DNA of 64,000 nucleotides from Microstegium vimineum (taxonomy: Eukaryota > Streptophyta > Magnoliopsida > Poales > Poaceae). Both the position numbers and the translations under genes were made by a program. The stretch is taken from assembly GCA_022036555.1 (NCBI GenBank), contig CM039139.1, positions 5,368,541-5,432,540 of the forward strand, written 5' to 3'. Of the stretch, positions 32,925-44,904 are shown one piece after another (position 1 is the first letter of the stretch; every line of letters starts with the position of its first letter). The notes under the pieces were generated by a model, which saw only the letters and a program-made list of their open reading frames with translations, made no database searches and was not told where the DNA came from.

Positions 32925-34165
32925 AGCCTTAAGTGGGTTTTGGTGACATGACAACACAATTAGAGAACTAATGAGACTCTTCAAGTATGACAAGCAGGTT
33001 AAGTGAAAGGAGGTTAATGAACGGTTGACGGACCCCTCCAATTACAAAAGTGCATGGCAACAAGCTCAAAAGATTTTAATTCATTTTATATTTCGAAATT
33101 GAGTTAGGTATGTTGTACTATTAAGAGGGATTCAACACGCATGCCAACAAGTGATCCAAATGTTATATCTATCCAAATACCATACACCTCCACATACATA
33201 GAAGACAAATCAGCCAGCTATTCAAGATCCAATCCTTTGTTGTTTCTGTCAGGCCGGCAGTGTCGGCCCGGCACTGCCGCGACTTGATCTGCCCGTTGGA
33301 CAGTGGAGGGGTATTTCTTACCCCCTCACTCACCCCCAACGGCTAGTTCTGCCATTCCTTCTTTCTCACTTCGTAAAACAGAATAGAGAAGAGCTCTTCT
33401 TGCTCTCCCTTCTCCCTTGGTGCTCAACCACTCTCCTCCATTGATTTCCAATCAACCTTTGAGAGATTGAGCCTCCAAGCTTGAGAAGAAGCTTCTCTCT
33501 CAGATCTTCAACTCCTACAAGCATTTGGTTTGCGTGGTGGCCGACGGTTTGAGTTTGTTACTCTTGGAGCATTGCTCCTAGCCGGCTAGGTGTCGCCCTT
33601 GAGCTTGCCTCCTTTGTGTGGCAGCCTAGGGAGGTTTGTAACACCCAATTGCTAATACATTTCCCCTCATCTCAAGAGTTCATTGTCTTGACTTGAGACG
33701 AGGAAAGAGCTAGCCTTTGTGGCAACCTTGAGCCTTGTGTGGCGCACCTCAACAACGTGGACGTAGGCAAGCCTTGGTGGCAAGCTGAACCACGGATCAA
33801 ATCTTGTGTCTCCTTGTGATTGTCTCTCTACTTTGATATATATTGTTTGCACGGTGATTTCTAGGGTTTGGACCCGATCTACGTGGTGGGTGTGTTGCTA
33901 CCACTTTCAAGTGGTGCTAGAGGTTCCTTACACCTCTAGGAAGGTTTCTATTCAAGCACAATTTCCATTCTTTCTTTACATTTTGAATTGTGCTCAGATC
34001 TGTCCAGGTGACCAGCAGTGTTGCCCCAAAGAGCAGCAGTGTCAGCCACCCCGGCAGTGCCGGACTTAAGCCCGGCAGTGCCGGCCTCTGTGCTAACAGA
34101 AAAGTGTCAAGTTGTTTTAAACAGGCCTATTCACCCCCCCCCTCTAGGCTAATCAGGTCCTTACA
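32925..34165 (+). repeat. 5' LTR of Sirevirus copy 1
   Basis: It aligns over its length with the 3' LTR at 47091-48304 and ends in the same GGTCCTTACA. The TGAAAGTGCAATCA terminus present in the other LTRs is absent and the sequence starts at AGCCTTAAGTGGG. Three to four copies of the CCGGCAGTGCCGG motif are inside. Confidence 0.9.
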
Positions 34166-34167
34166 AG

Positions 34168-34179
34168 TGGTATCAAAGC
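34168..34179 (+). promoter_or_regulatory. Primer-binding site, initiator tRNA-Met
   Basis: TGGTATCAAAGC lies two bases past the 5' LTR. It is the usual plant initiator tRNA-Met priming sequence with one change from the TGGTATCAGAGC of copy 2. Confidence 0.85.
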
Positions 34180-34215
34180 AAGGTTATCACAGTAAGCACT
34201 TCACCGTGTGAGGTA

Positions 34216-37082
34216 ATGGCTAAAGAGAGAAAGGTCAAGATGGTTGACCCCAAGAAGGTGAATTTGCACTCCACGGATAGCAGCGATGAGAGCGTGGACT
34301 CAGAAAATTACTTGACCACTCCTGCCATGTCCGCTGGAGAGAAAGCAAAAAGAAAGAAAGAAAGAAGATTGAGAAGAGAAGCAAAGAAAAAGCAAAAAGA
34401 AGAAGATGCAATCAATGAAGCCAAGAGCTTGAAGCTTGTCGAGAAGTTTCATAGAAGAGAAGTAAGAGCTCTCAAGAAGTAGTTCAAGGCAAAGGAAGAG
34501 GAGCTAAAGAAGAGAAAAGAGCAAGCCTCTCAAGTGGAGGTTGAATCAAGTAGCTTCGACGGTGATGATGATGTATCATACGAAGCCTCCAAGATTGTGA
34601 AGAAAGATGAGAAGAAGAAGAAGGATGATGGCAGCAAGAAATACTCCGCCGTATCCTTTAACTATTCATCCATTTCTAACCATGAGCATAAACCACTCTT
34701 TCATGTTCCCGCCGGTAAGTTGCCTCATTTCGATGGGACCAACTTTGTCAAGTGGAAACACTTGAGAAAGCTTATCTTGTAGGTCTTCACCCCGGTGCTT
34801 AGGAGATTGTTCATAGAGGATGTGAGCCTCCGGTGGATCCTACAAGCCCCACCATCACCGAGCTTCACTGCATACAACTCAATGCACAAGCAACTAGTGT
34901 GTTGCTAAGTGCATTGGATGGTGATGAGTACAACAAGGTGATGGGTTTGGAGGTTGCCAAGAAAATTTGGGATACTTTGCACCTTGCACATGAGGGTGTA
35001 AGTAAAGTGAGGCAGTCCAAGATTAATCTTTACATGTCCAAGCTCAACCGTTTTGTGATCAATGAAGGTGAAGGGCCACAAGAGATGTTTGATAGGTTGA
35101 TGGTGATAGTTGGCAAGATTAGAGAACTTGGTGGTGAAGAAGTCAATGACCACAAGATTTTCAAGATCATGCTTGAAGTTTATTCTCTAAGAAATGAGAC
35201 CGTGGTGACATTGATTAGAGACAAGAAGAAGTTTGAGTACTTCACACCAAGTGATGTGCTTGGAAGAATACTCACATTTGATTTACAAAGAGAAGAAGCA
35301 CTTGAGAAGAAGAAGCTTGGAGAGATGCAAGCAAGATTGGAAGGGATGAAGATCAAGGAGGTAGCTCTCAAAGCCAACAAGAGCACAAGGAGATCAGTCC
35401 CTAGCTGTTCCAAAAACAGCAAGCAAGCAACTTCAAGCAAAGCTCAAGTAATCAAGGCCATCAAGCATCAACCCAAAGATCCAACGTCAAGTGATGGTGA
35501 AAGTGAAGATGAGAAAGCCGAGAACATAGATGACATGGCTCTATTCATGAGAAGATTTAACAAGGGCCTAAAGAAGAATGGGTACAAGCTCACAAGAAGA
35601 AAGTTCACAAACAAGAAATCAAGAACTTACTACAAGTGTGGTAGCACCGAACACTTCATTGTCGATTGCCCAAATGAGAAGAAAGAAAACAAGTTTGGCA
35701 AAGGCAAGAGAGAAGACAAGGGTGACCACAAGATGAGCAAGAGATATATAGGTGAAGCACACATTGAGCATGAGTGGGACTCAACAGAATAAACCACAAG
35801 TGAAGATGAGGAGATGGCAACCATTGCAATTCACAAGCCATCCACTTCACCAAGGCTCTTCAACAACATGTCCGATGATGATGAATTCCCCCCTCACATT
35901 TGTCTCATGGCAAAGGGTGAGAAGGTAAAATCAAAATTAAAACCCATAACTCCTTCCCCAAAGACATCTCTAGTAGTGATTCTAGTGATTACTCTAGTGA
36001 TGATGAATCTAGTGATGAAGAAATAAATGAAATAACTAAAAATATGGATGATAAGACCAAGATCTTCATTGCTAATCTAATGGGTGAATTAGAGGCAACC
36101 AAAACTGAGCTAGCATCTAGAGAGAAGACTCTTATTAAACAAGAGGATCTTTATATTGCTAGTGAGAAAGCTCTTGCATTAGAGAGGAGTGAGGTGAGCT
36201 CTTTGACCAAGGCTTTGGCCAAGGAAAAAGAAGCTCATGCTCTCACTAGGAAGGAGTATAGTGAACTCAAGCAAAAGCATTGTGGCTTAGTTGAAAAGCA
36301 TCAAGAGCTTGAGGGATAATACAACCTTTTTTGGGAGAGCAACTCACATCTCACTAAGATAAATGATGCCTCTTCTCCATCCACTAGTCAAGATTGTGAA
36401 AAATGTTATAATATCGATTTGAATGATTATTCCACTAACCTTGCCAACATGAAGGCCATGAAGAAAGAGATAGCAAGACTCAACAATGTTATCTCAGTTT
36501 CTAGCAAGAGTGACAAAGGCAAAGTTGAGCCCAAGAAAATCCAATACAAGGATGGAAGGCATCCATCAATCAAGGATGGGCTTGGACACACTCAAGGAGG
36601 TAAAACCAATGGAAAAAATGGTAAAAGGCATTGAGTGTGTCAGGTTTCAGAAGAAGGTAAGCATTGGTGCAAATAAGCCTACACAGATAGCTGCTCTGCT
36701 GGACCAAAGGCCGGCAGTGCCGGACCTCAGGCTGGCAGTGTCGCGCCCCACTAAAGGGAAGACTACCAGTGCTTCACCTGATCAAGCCCAAGATCAAGTC
36801 CATGCCAAGAGGATGCCCAAGCAAAAGTAGGTTTTTCAGAAACCTAAGGACTCAATCTGGGTAGCCAAAAATAAGTTTGCTTATCAACCAAAGGCAAGGT
36901 CACATCAAGGAAGTTTGTCCTCATGCTACATGTTGAAATGCAATGACGGTGGTAAAGTCATTGCAGAATTTGTGGGTGATGAGAAACATGATAAAAGAAG
37001 CATGAACATTTGGGTTCCCAAAATTGTTGTGACTAACATGCAAGGCCCCAAGATTGATTGGGGACCTAAATCTAGGAACTAA
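34216..37082 (+). pseudogene. gag of Sirevirus copy 1 (broken)
   Basis: The ATG at 34216 opens a Lys/Glu-rich, coiled-coil-prone N-terminus. The capsid-like UBN2-type core is at about 34670-35300, and a CCHC zinc knuckle near 35632-35670 has lost its first Cys (YYKCGSTEHF), so nucleic-acid binding would be impaired. A Ser/Asp-rich linker and long helical segment follow. In-frame stops (for example after 34482 and near 35792) and frame changes break it. The terminal TAA is at 37080-37082, just before the pol reading frame. Confidence 0.8.
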
Positions 37083-37095
37083 ACTTGTTTTGTAG

Positions 37096-38019
37096 GCATA
37101 CTCCTCTGGTGGATCAAGTTGGGTGCTTGACAGTGGATGTACAAATCATATGACCGGAGAGAAGACTATGTTCTCATCATATTCCCCAACTTCAAATGCA
37201 AGTGAGAATATCATCTTCGGTGACAACTCCAAAGGGGAAGTGATTGGTCTTGGTAAAGTTGCTATTACTCTTGAACATTCTATCGCAAATGTTTTACATG
37301 TGAATTCGTTGAGTTACAACTTGATGTCCCTTTCTCAATTGTGTGAGATGGGCTACAATTGTCTCTTTACGGATAAGGGTGTGGAAGTCTTTAAGAGGGA
37401 GGATTCCTCTATTGTCTTTACGGGTCGTTTGAAGGGCAAGCTTTACCTAGTTGATTTCAACAAAAGTAAAGCTAAGCTTGAGACTTGTTTAGTGACAAAA
37501 TCTAGCATGAGTTGGTTATGGCATTGCCGACTAGCTCATGTTGGGATGAGGAACTTGGCTAAAGTCCTAAAAGATGAACACATTCTCGGACTAACAAAGA
37601 CTTCGGATATCTTTTGGGCCGAAGCCGTTAACACCGCTTGCCATGCTATCAACCGGCTCTATCTACACAAGATCTTGAAGAAGACTTCATATGAGCTTTT
37701 AACTAGTAACAAACCAAAAGTGTCATACTTTAGAGTTTTTGGGTACAAGTGTTTCATACTTAACAAGATACCCAAAACTTCTAAGTTTGCACCTAAAGTT
37801 GATGAAGGTTTTCTTCTTGGTTATGGATCAAATGAGCATGCCTATCGCGTATTCAACAAGACCTTAGGGAAAATTGAAATCGTGATAGATGTGACATTTG
37901 ATGAATCTAATGGCTCTCAAGTAGAGCAAATTGATCAAGTGATTGTAGGTAATGAGGAACCACCTTGTGAAGCAATCAAGAACACAGCTATTGGTGACAT
38001 TAAGCCACAAGAAGTCTAG
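37096..38019 (+). pseudogene. Protease and integrase remnant of Sirevirus copy 1
   Basis: The aspartic protease motif LDSGCTNHMTG is at about 37124-37156, followed by a pre-integrase segment. After EHILGL (about 37590) the sequence jumps directly to TSDIFWAEA. Compared with copy 2, about 468 bp are missing, a multiple of three, so the frame stays open. The lost part holds the zinc-binding end and the catalytic core, so no active integrase can be made. The C-terminal integrase part remains to a TAG at 38017-38019 that copy 2 does not have. Confidence 0.85.
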
Positions 38020-38028
38020 GCCATAGAA

Positions 38029-39011
38029 GTGGAACCTCAAGGTGCTGAAGCTACTGCCCCAAGAGTTGAAGAAAATGGGCCAGCAATGCTCCCTAGTCAG
38101 GCATCTGTGCCAATGGCCAGCACTACCGGACCAAGCAGACAGGCAACAACAAGCTCTCTAGCAAGCCCAGTAAACCTACAACCAATATTTGAAAAGTATG
38201 AGTATGAAGACCAAGCTGATCAACAAGAAGCCACAAAATACCCAAGATTGAGGCAAACAATTCAAAGAGATCATCCTGTTGATAATATACTTGGGAGTCT
38301 CCAAAAGGGGGTAACTACTCGTTCACATTTGGTAATTTTTTGTCAAATTTACTCTTATGTCTCCTCTTTGAAACCTCTCAAGGTTGAGCAAGCTCTCGAT
38401 GATCTGGATTGGGTGATGGCTATGCAAGAAGAGCTCAACAACTTTGAGCGAAATCAAGTTTGGTCCTTGGTGGAAAGACCAAATACCAATGTGATTGGCA
38501 CCAAATGGGTCTTCCGCAACAAGCAAGATGAGCAAGGCGTGGTGACAAGGAACAAGGCAAGATTGGTGGCTCAAGGCTTTACTCAAGTGAAGGGTTTGGA
38601 CTTTGAAGAGACTTATGCACCGGTGGCTAGGCTTGAAGTAATTCGAATGCTTTTGGTCTATGGTGCCCATCATGACTTCAAGCTCTATCAAATGGATGTG
38701 AAGAGTGCATTCCTCAATGACCCTGTCCAAGAGTTGGTCTATGTTGAGCAGCCATCAGGTTTTGAAGATCTCAAGTTCCCACATCATGTCTTCAAGCTCC
38801 ATAAGGTGCTCTATGGGCTTAAGCAAGCACCAAGAGCATGGTATGAATGCCTTAAGAAATTCTTACTCAAACAAAGCTTTGAAATAGGCAAAGCGGATCT
38901 TACTCTCTTCACTCATAAAGTCAATAATGATATCTTTGTGTGCCAAATATATGTTGATGACATAATATTTGGTAGTACTAACCAATCCTTTGTGATGAGT
39001 TTAGTAGGATC
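38029..39011 (+). pseudogene. Reverse transcriptase of Sirevirus copy 1
   Basis: A Ty1-copia RVT_2-type domain is seen: WVFRNKQDEQG, then YQMDVKSAFLND and the polymerase signature YVDDIIFGST near 38953-38982. The frame changes right after STNQSF, so RT and RNase H are not in one ORF. The linker before the domain carries diverged copies of the GC-rich motif. Confidence 0.85.
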
Positions 39012-39902
39012 ATGACTAAGAGATTTGAGATGTCTATGATGGGTGAGCTAAAGTTCTTCCTCGGTTTTCAAATCAAGCAACTCAAGGAAGGGACTTTCTT
39101 ATGCCAAACCAAGTACACCCATGACATGTTGAGAAAGTTTGACATGATAAATGCAAAGCCAATCAAGACTCCCATGCTAACCAATAGACATCTTGATCTT
39201 GATGAAGGAGGGAAATCAGTGGACATAAAGGTATATCGCTCCATGATCGGCTCTCTCCTTTACTTATGTGCATCTAGGCCGGACATAATGCTTAGTGTGT
39301 GCATGTGTGCTAGATTTCAAGCTAACCCGAAAGAGTGCCACTTAATGGCCACTAAGAGAATCTTGAGATATCTAGTTTTCACTCCTAACCTTGGTTTATG
39401 GTATCCTAAGGGCTCTAAGTTCGATCTACTTGGGTATTCGAATTCCGATTACGCCAGTTGCAAGGTAGACCGAAAAAGCACTTCGGGGACATGTCAATTC
39501 TTTGGACGGTCCCTAGTGTCTTGGAGTTCTAAAAAGCAAAATTGTGTAGCCCTTTTCACCGCCGAGGCCGAGTATGTTGCAGCCGACGCATGTTGTGCTC
39601 AACTACTTTGGATGAGGCAAACCTTAAAAGTTTTCGGATGTCAATTCACCAAGATACCTCTCTTGTGTGATAACGAGAGTGCCATCAAACTCACAAATAA
39701 CCCGGTTAGTCACTCTAGAACCAAACACATAGACATCCGTCATCACTTCTTGAGAGACCACGAATTAAAAGCAGATATCGCAATTCGCCATGTGAACACC
39801 GAAAAGCAACTAGCCGATATCTTCACCAAGCCTCTCGATGAGACAAGGTTTTGTGCTTTGCGTAGTGAGCTGAATATATTTGATTCTCGTAATATGGTTT
39901 GA
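39012..39902 (+). pseudogene. RT end and RNase H of Sirevirus copy 1
   Basis: This frame carries the RT thumb (MSMMGELKFFLGFQIKQ) and the RNase H segment with AEAEY, CDNESAIKL and KHIDIRHHFLRD, ending in TGA at 39900-39902. It overlaps the preceding frame by a few bases because of a frameshift. Confidence 0.85.
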
Positions 39903-40396
39903 ACTATAACACATATTTGTTTGTCCACCTAGCGACATAGGCAAAACTTTGAAAATTTCAATTATGTGCTTCAAAACCAATTTTGAAAGAAACTTGAATA
40001 TGTTGGTCATAGTATGTATTGATGGTTTGCTTACTGACCAGCATATGGCAAGGGGTATGTGTCTACAAGTGCATAAATATATAGTATGAAGTGGCATAGA
40101 ACCTCACTGCCCTGGCAGGCCAGCAGTGCCGGCCCTTAGCACAGCAGTGCCGGGGTGCCCGGCAGTGCCGGACCTGGCCCGGCAGTGCCGCGACTTAACA
40201 GCCCAGGGATATCGAGTCCAGACTCCATCCCTCGGGTTTCTCTTTTATTCCTAACCCTAGCCCGAGGGGAATCCATCTCAAGGAGTTTCCTCCCAACAGA
40301 AACACCTCTCCTCTCCTCTCTCAACTCAAAGGAGACCTAGGGAGCCCAAAGGTCCCTCTCTTCTCCCCGGCGGTGTCACCCTTCGGAGGTGCTGCA

Positions 40397-41596
40397 TGTT
40401 GGTATTTCTTAACGCACATAGATAAATCCGCAAGCGCACAGATACCGTTGTATCTTTCACCCATGAGTATTCCAAGGGTATCGATTTCCACGGGGAACGT
40501 GAAGTGAACTTGTTAAGAACTAAGAGCATCCAAGGATAGATAAGATAACTGGGTAGAGAGATTTTAGAGTTTTCTAAGGGAGTTATCTAATCAAAGGCCC
40601 ATGATACTCTACTTACTTTGGAGCAACAGTACCTTCCCGACTCTCGACAAAGACTGGGAAAAAGGTAGTCGGGGGGAGGATGCCAAAAACTCTACGAAAA
40701 CACCAACCCGAACGTGGTGGACTACAAAGGCCTTACATAGCTGTCACCTCTGGGGCTACCACAACTATCCGTAGGATTGGGCACAAACTCAAGTAAACTC
40801 TAGTCTAGACACCACGTCTACACTATCGCTTACTACTCTAATCCAATATCAAAACTAGAGCACTCAATACGAGCGGAGATCCCGTAAATAGAATAAAGTA
40901 AGAACTGAAATAAGATACTTAGAAATATAAATGAAGAACCTGGAGATTGCTCCGAACCAGATGCTGCAAAGGTACAATGTTGAGGAAGATCCGATAGATC
41001 CGGCTCCTCCTAGCTCTCTCCTCCTCTCTCTCACCTCTAATTACAACTAGATAAACTAGAACTAGAAGAACTAGATCTAGACAACTAGAGGGACGTCTCT
41101 CCTTCTCTACTTCTAATTGAAACCCTAGCTTTTGCTCTGGAGAAGAATAATGAGATGAGATGATCCTCAGGGGGGTCAGGGGCCTTCCTTATATAGCCTC
41201 CTCAAATGAACGTGGACCGTCGGATCAAACCGACCTTAAGCGAGTGGTTTAGATTCATCCTCAAAGGCGGTGGAGCGTGATCCGCGAGATTGACCCTGAT
41301 TGGCCGAAACCACAGGGCGGGCGCCCTGGGTGTGGGCCCGACTAGCTTTCGGCTTGGTCCAGTTCCTTCTAGAGTCTTCCTGAGTATAGAAAATTATACG
41401 GTTGATAATTATCTCTATGTAAACATGACATGTGGGCCTTTCCTTGGTATTTCCTGATAACCCCCTGCAGAAATAGACATTCACCAAAACTCGTGGAATT
41501 CTGTCAGTATAAACCCTAGTTCTAGCTATGAGTTTCATTTAGATCATTTTCCTTGTTTAGTTGACGGTTAAAATTGGTACTTAAGGACCGTCAACA
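40397..41596. mobile_element. Solo LTR nested in Sirevirus copy 1 (1.2 kb)
   Basis: The insertion starts TGTTGGTATTTC and ends ACCGTCAACA (TG...CA). It is flanked by CTGCA (40392-40396) and CTGCT (41597-41601), a 5-bp duplication with one change. Copy 2 has the uninterrupted sequence GGTGCTGCTATTGG at the matching place, which proves the insertion. No internal region is present. Confidence 0.85.
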
Positions 41597-41703
41597 CTGC
41601 TATTGGAGGAGGTGTGGAGGATCTTCCTCCCTGCGTCAAGCTCCACTCAAGCCAGCCCTTCTTCGTCCTCTTCCCTCTCTTTCAAAGGTAATAACTTGAA
41701 ACC

Positions 41704-44582
41704 TGTCACACCCGGTTTTAAGAACAAAACCAGATTTACACCATATGTGAGCCCAGGAAGTCAAATCTCACATACAACCACAAATTAAGGAAGTATCAAA
41801 AGACAATACTTAAATACATAACATATAAGGTCAAAGGATAACCTCAACACAGCGAACAACGGGAAGACAACTCCGAACTTCAGGTGAAGACTCCAACTTC
41901 ACAGGGACAACTGACTGGTTGATCACAAGCCTAACTCCTTTAACTGTTGCTCTTTGCAATCTGATATGGTTGATAAGGCAAGGGTGAGCACTTAACGTAC
42001 TTAGCAAGAATAACACAGGGTTATGAAGCTCAAAAGGCTGACACTGGCAAAGGTGCCTTTCACGAACCACAATCATGCTAGTCCAAACTTCATACTTAAC
42101 TAAAGCCAGAGCCATATAGCACTCGTGGTTGCATTTAAGTCCCAGCTTTTGCCCTACAGTGTGGTCCTATTCCATGTTGCTATAAAAGCCAATTTTATCT
42201 CATCGTTGCATATATCATTAGTCAAGATTCTTCTCATAGATCATAAAGCGTAGCAGATCTGCCCATATGCAATAGTAACCCATGGTGACAAGGTAAAAGG
42301 ATAACAAAGATATGATATAGATCTAATAGGAATCAATTGAGACACATGCAATCATGACTAAATGAATTATGGTGAATAGGACAACAAGGATGATCCCATG
42401 TTAAACTTGCCTTAAACTCTTAGAACCTTTCTTCACTTGATTCTCGATCTTCTGATGACTTCTTCTTGATCTCCACGTAAATCCCACCGATTGGACAAGA
42501 TCATAAACACCACACAAGCATCTGAACAATCATACAAAGCATACAATATATCTACTTCAGAACAATACACCAATCAATGAAAAAGAGCTTTAAAAGAAAC
42601 TACGTCTTGCTACGATCACGCAGACGCGAGAATCACGCTAATCGGATCTATAAAGGAAAAGAAACGTCTACCGAAGATTAGCTTTTATAAGAGAATTAGA
42701 CTTCATTTATTTTATTTATATGAAAAGCATATATTGGATACTTCAGAGAAATACCCAAATTAAATTAATTCATATTATATTTGCTTTGTAAAAACAAGAT
42801 TAAACTAAGTATGTTTTGTTTTATGAAAAGCCAGGGTGGAAAACCCTAATTGATTTTAAATTGGAAAACCATTGATCATATAGATTAATCAATTATCATT
42901 TTATTTTAGAGAATAAAACATATTTAATATGTTACTAACAGGTAGATCTTATCGTTACGAAACCAATGCAACTCGAACGGGACAAAACGGATCTAAAACG
43001 AAGAAGATATAGATTAAACAAGATTTTGAAAAGGGCAAGATTAAAGCATTAGTAAATTAATTTAGTTTGATTTTCAAAAGTAATTAACATAGACGAAATC
43101 TATACTACTGGATAGAGCATAAATCTACGGATCTAACGCAACTTGAACGGATCGATTTGGATTTAAAACGAGCAAATTATAAGCTTTTGAAAATCAGTGG
43201 CAAAACTGTAATTAGGGTTTTTATTTTTAAACCGAATTAAATCAGAATTAAAGGGGATTACGTTTTCCCGAGGGGAAAGCGTAGAGCTGGAATCCGCTTT
43301 GGACTGCGGGTTGATAGGCAGAAAAGCTCAGGGTCTCTTTAACAAATTTACCACCCGAAGGGGTATCAGGCTTTCTGGTTCATTAGATCAGAGATGGATG
43401 GATCAGATTAGATCCAGGGAGGGATGAGGGCGGCGCTCCACCAGAGTTGGGCGGCGCACAGCGGCGCCATGGCTGACCCGGGGAGAAGCTTGCCGGCGAA
43501 ACCCGATCGGGAGCTCTGGTGCCCCGTTTTCAAAACCGAGCATACCGGGAGAACGAGGAAACGACGGCGAACTCATCTACACCACTCGCAGGGCTTGGAG
43601 ATGACCATGGATGGCCGACGACGAGAGGCAGTGGCGGCGGTGCTCTGCAAACGGCGGCGCGAGGCGATGCCGGGCTAGAGCGCTTGGTTTCGCACGGAAT
43701 TTGGTTGGGGAGAGAGAGGGGAGAGAGGCAAACACCACTAGGGAAACCGCAGGGCTCGAGGGAGAACGGGGAGGGCCGACGGCGGTGAACCACGGCGGCG
43801 GCTCTCTGCAGAACGGCGGCGAGGCCATACTGAGTGCGGGAGAGAGAGAAAAGAGGGGGGGATAGCGTTCCACAGATACCCGAAGGCGACGCGAGGCTCG
43901 GAGGGCTTACCGCAGTCGGAATCGAGCAGAACGACGGCGGTTGTCTCGGCGGTGGCGAACTGCACGGCTGCGGCTGGGCACGGCGAGACGGCTGCGGGGG
44001 ATGGGGAGCAACGCGGGGTACCGCGCTATATAAGGGGCGCGGACCGAGAGTCCTACGCGGAGGGATCCGCGGAGGAGACGGTTGCGGTGCGGCGTCACGC
44101 GGCGTCACGGCGACAGTGTCCGACGCGGACACGAGAGGGAAGAAGAGGGCACCGACAGGTGGGGCTACTGCGTCAGCGAGAGAGGAGGGAGAAAGAGAGA
44201 GGCCGCGGGCTGCGGGGCGATGGGCCGAGGCGCGGGAGGCCGGCCCACTGCGGTAAGAGAAAGAGAGGGAGGGAGCAGGCCTGTGGGCCGAAAGCCGAGA
44301 GGAGAGGGTTTTCTGTTTTTCCTTTTACTTTTTATTTGATTTTGCAAATAATTTCCAAATTGAATTTTCAAAGAGTTTTGAAATGTTTTTCTTTGGGTTT
44401 TGAAACTTCACTCAACACAAGAAGAATGCAGGGCATGCAATGCATCACACAAGTTAACCCTAACATGAGATTTAGTTCTAGTTTCATTTATTTAATTCCA
44501 TGCTTCACAAAAAATACTTAAATTAAATCAAATTTAACTCAAATTCAAATCTAATTTACTATTCAAATTTTAGGGTGTTACA
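41704..44582. mobile_element. Large solo LTR nested in Sirevirus copy 1 (2.9 kb)
   Basis: The insertion starts TGTCACACCCGG, ends GGGTGTTACA and is flanked by a perfect AAACC duplication (41699-41703, 44583-44587). Copy 2 keeps the empty site CTTGAAACCCTAGG. No primer-binding site or second LTR is inside, so it is probably a solo LTR of a long-LTR family. A 0.9-kb GC-rich block (about 43.4-44.3 kb) contains a TATA-like CTATATAAGG near 44025. ORFs on both strands there are GC-driven. Confidence 0.85.
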
Positions 44583-44904
44583 AAACCCTAGGTTGGATCG
44601 ATCTATGCAATTTACGGATTTTGAGATGGGATTTAGGTTGTTAGTAGTTGCATTATGTATGGTGATGTACCTCTAGGTGTTAGATTCAATCAAAACCTAG
44701 ATTCAATGGAGGATTGATGGAGCTAGCATTAGTGTTGTCTGCACCAGGCCGGCAGTGCGGCAGTGCCGGACCCCTGGTGACAGTACTGCTGCATATGCTC
44801 CTACAATCGTCTATTGACTCTAGTTTTTGGTTCAATCTCTCCACTAGAGTTTCAGTTACTATTCTAAGTGCAGCAACTTAACCCACACTCCTTTTAATGC
44901 ATAG

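Noticed and set aside
34216..39902. Sirevirus copy 1 as an active element
   Set aside because: Stops and frame breaks in gag and pol, an integrase-core deletion and a damaged left LTR end.
43530..44256. ORFs in the GC-rich block as a captured gene
   Set aside because: Frames are open on both strands and of similar length, the residues are Arg/Pro/Ala-rich, and the block sits inside an LTR; composition alone explains them.
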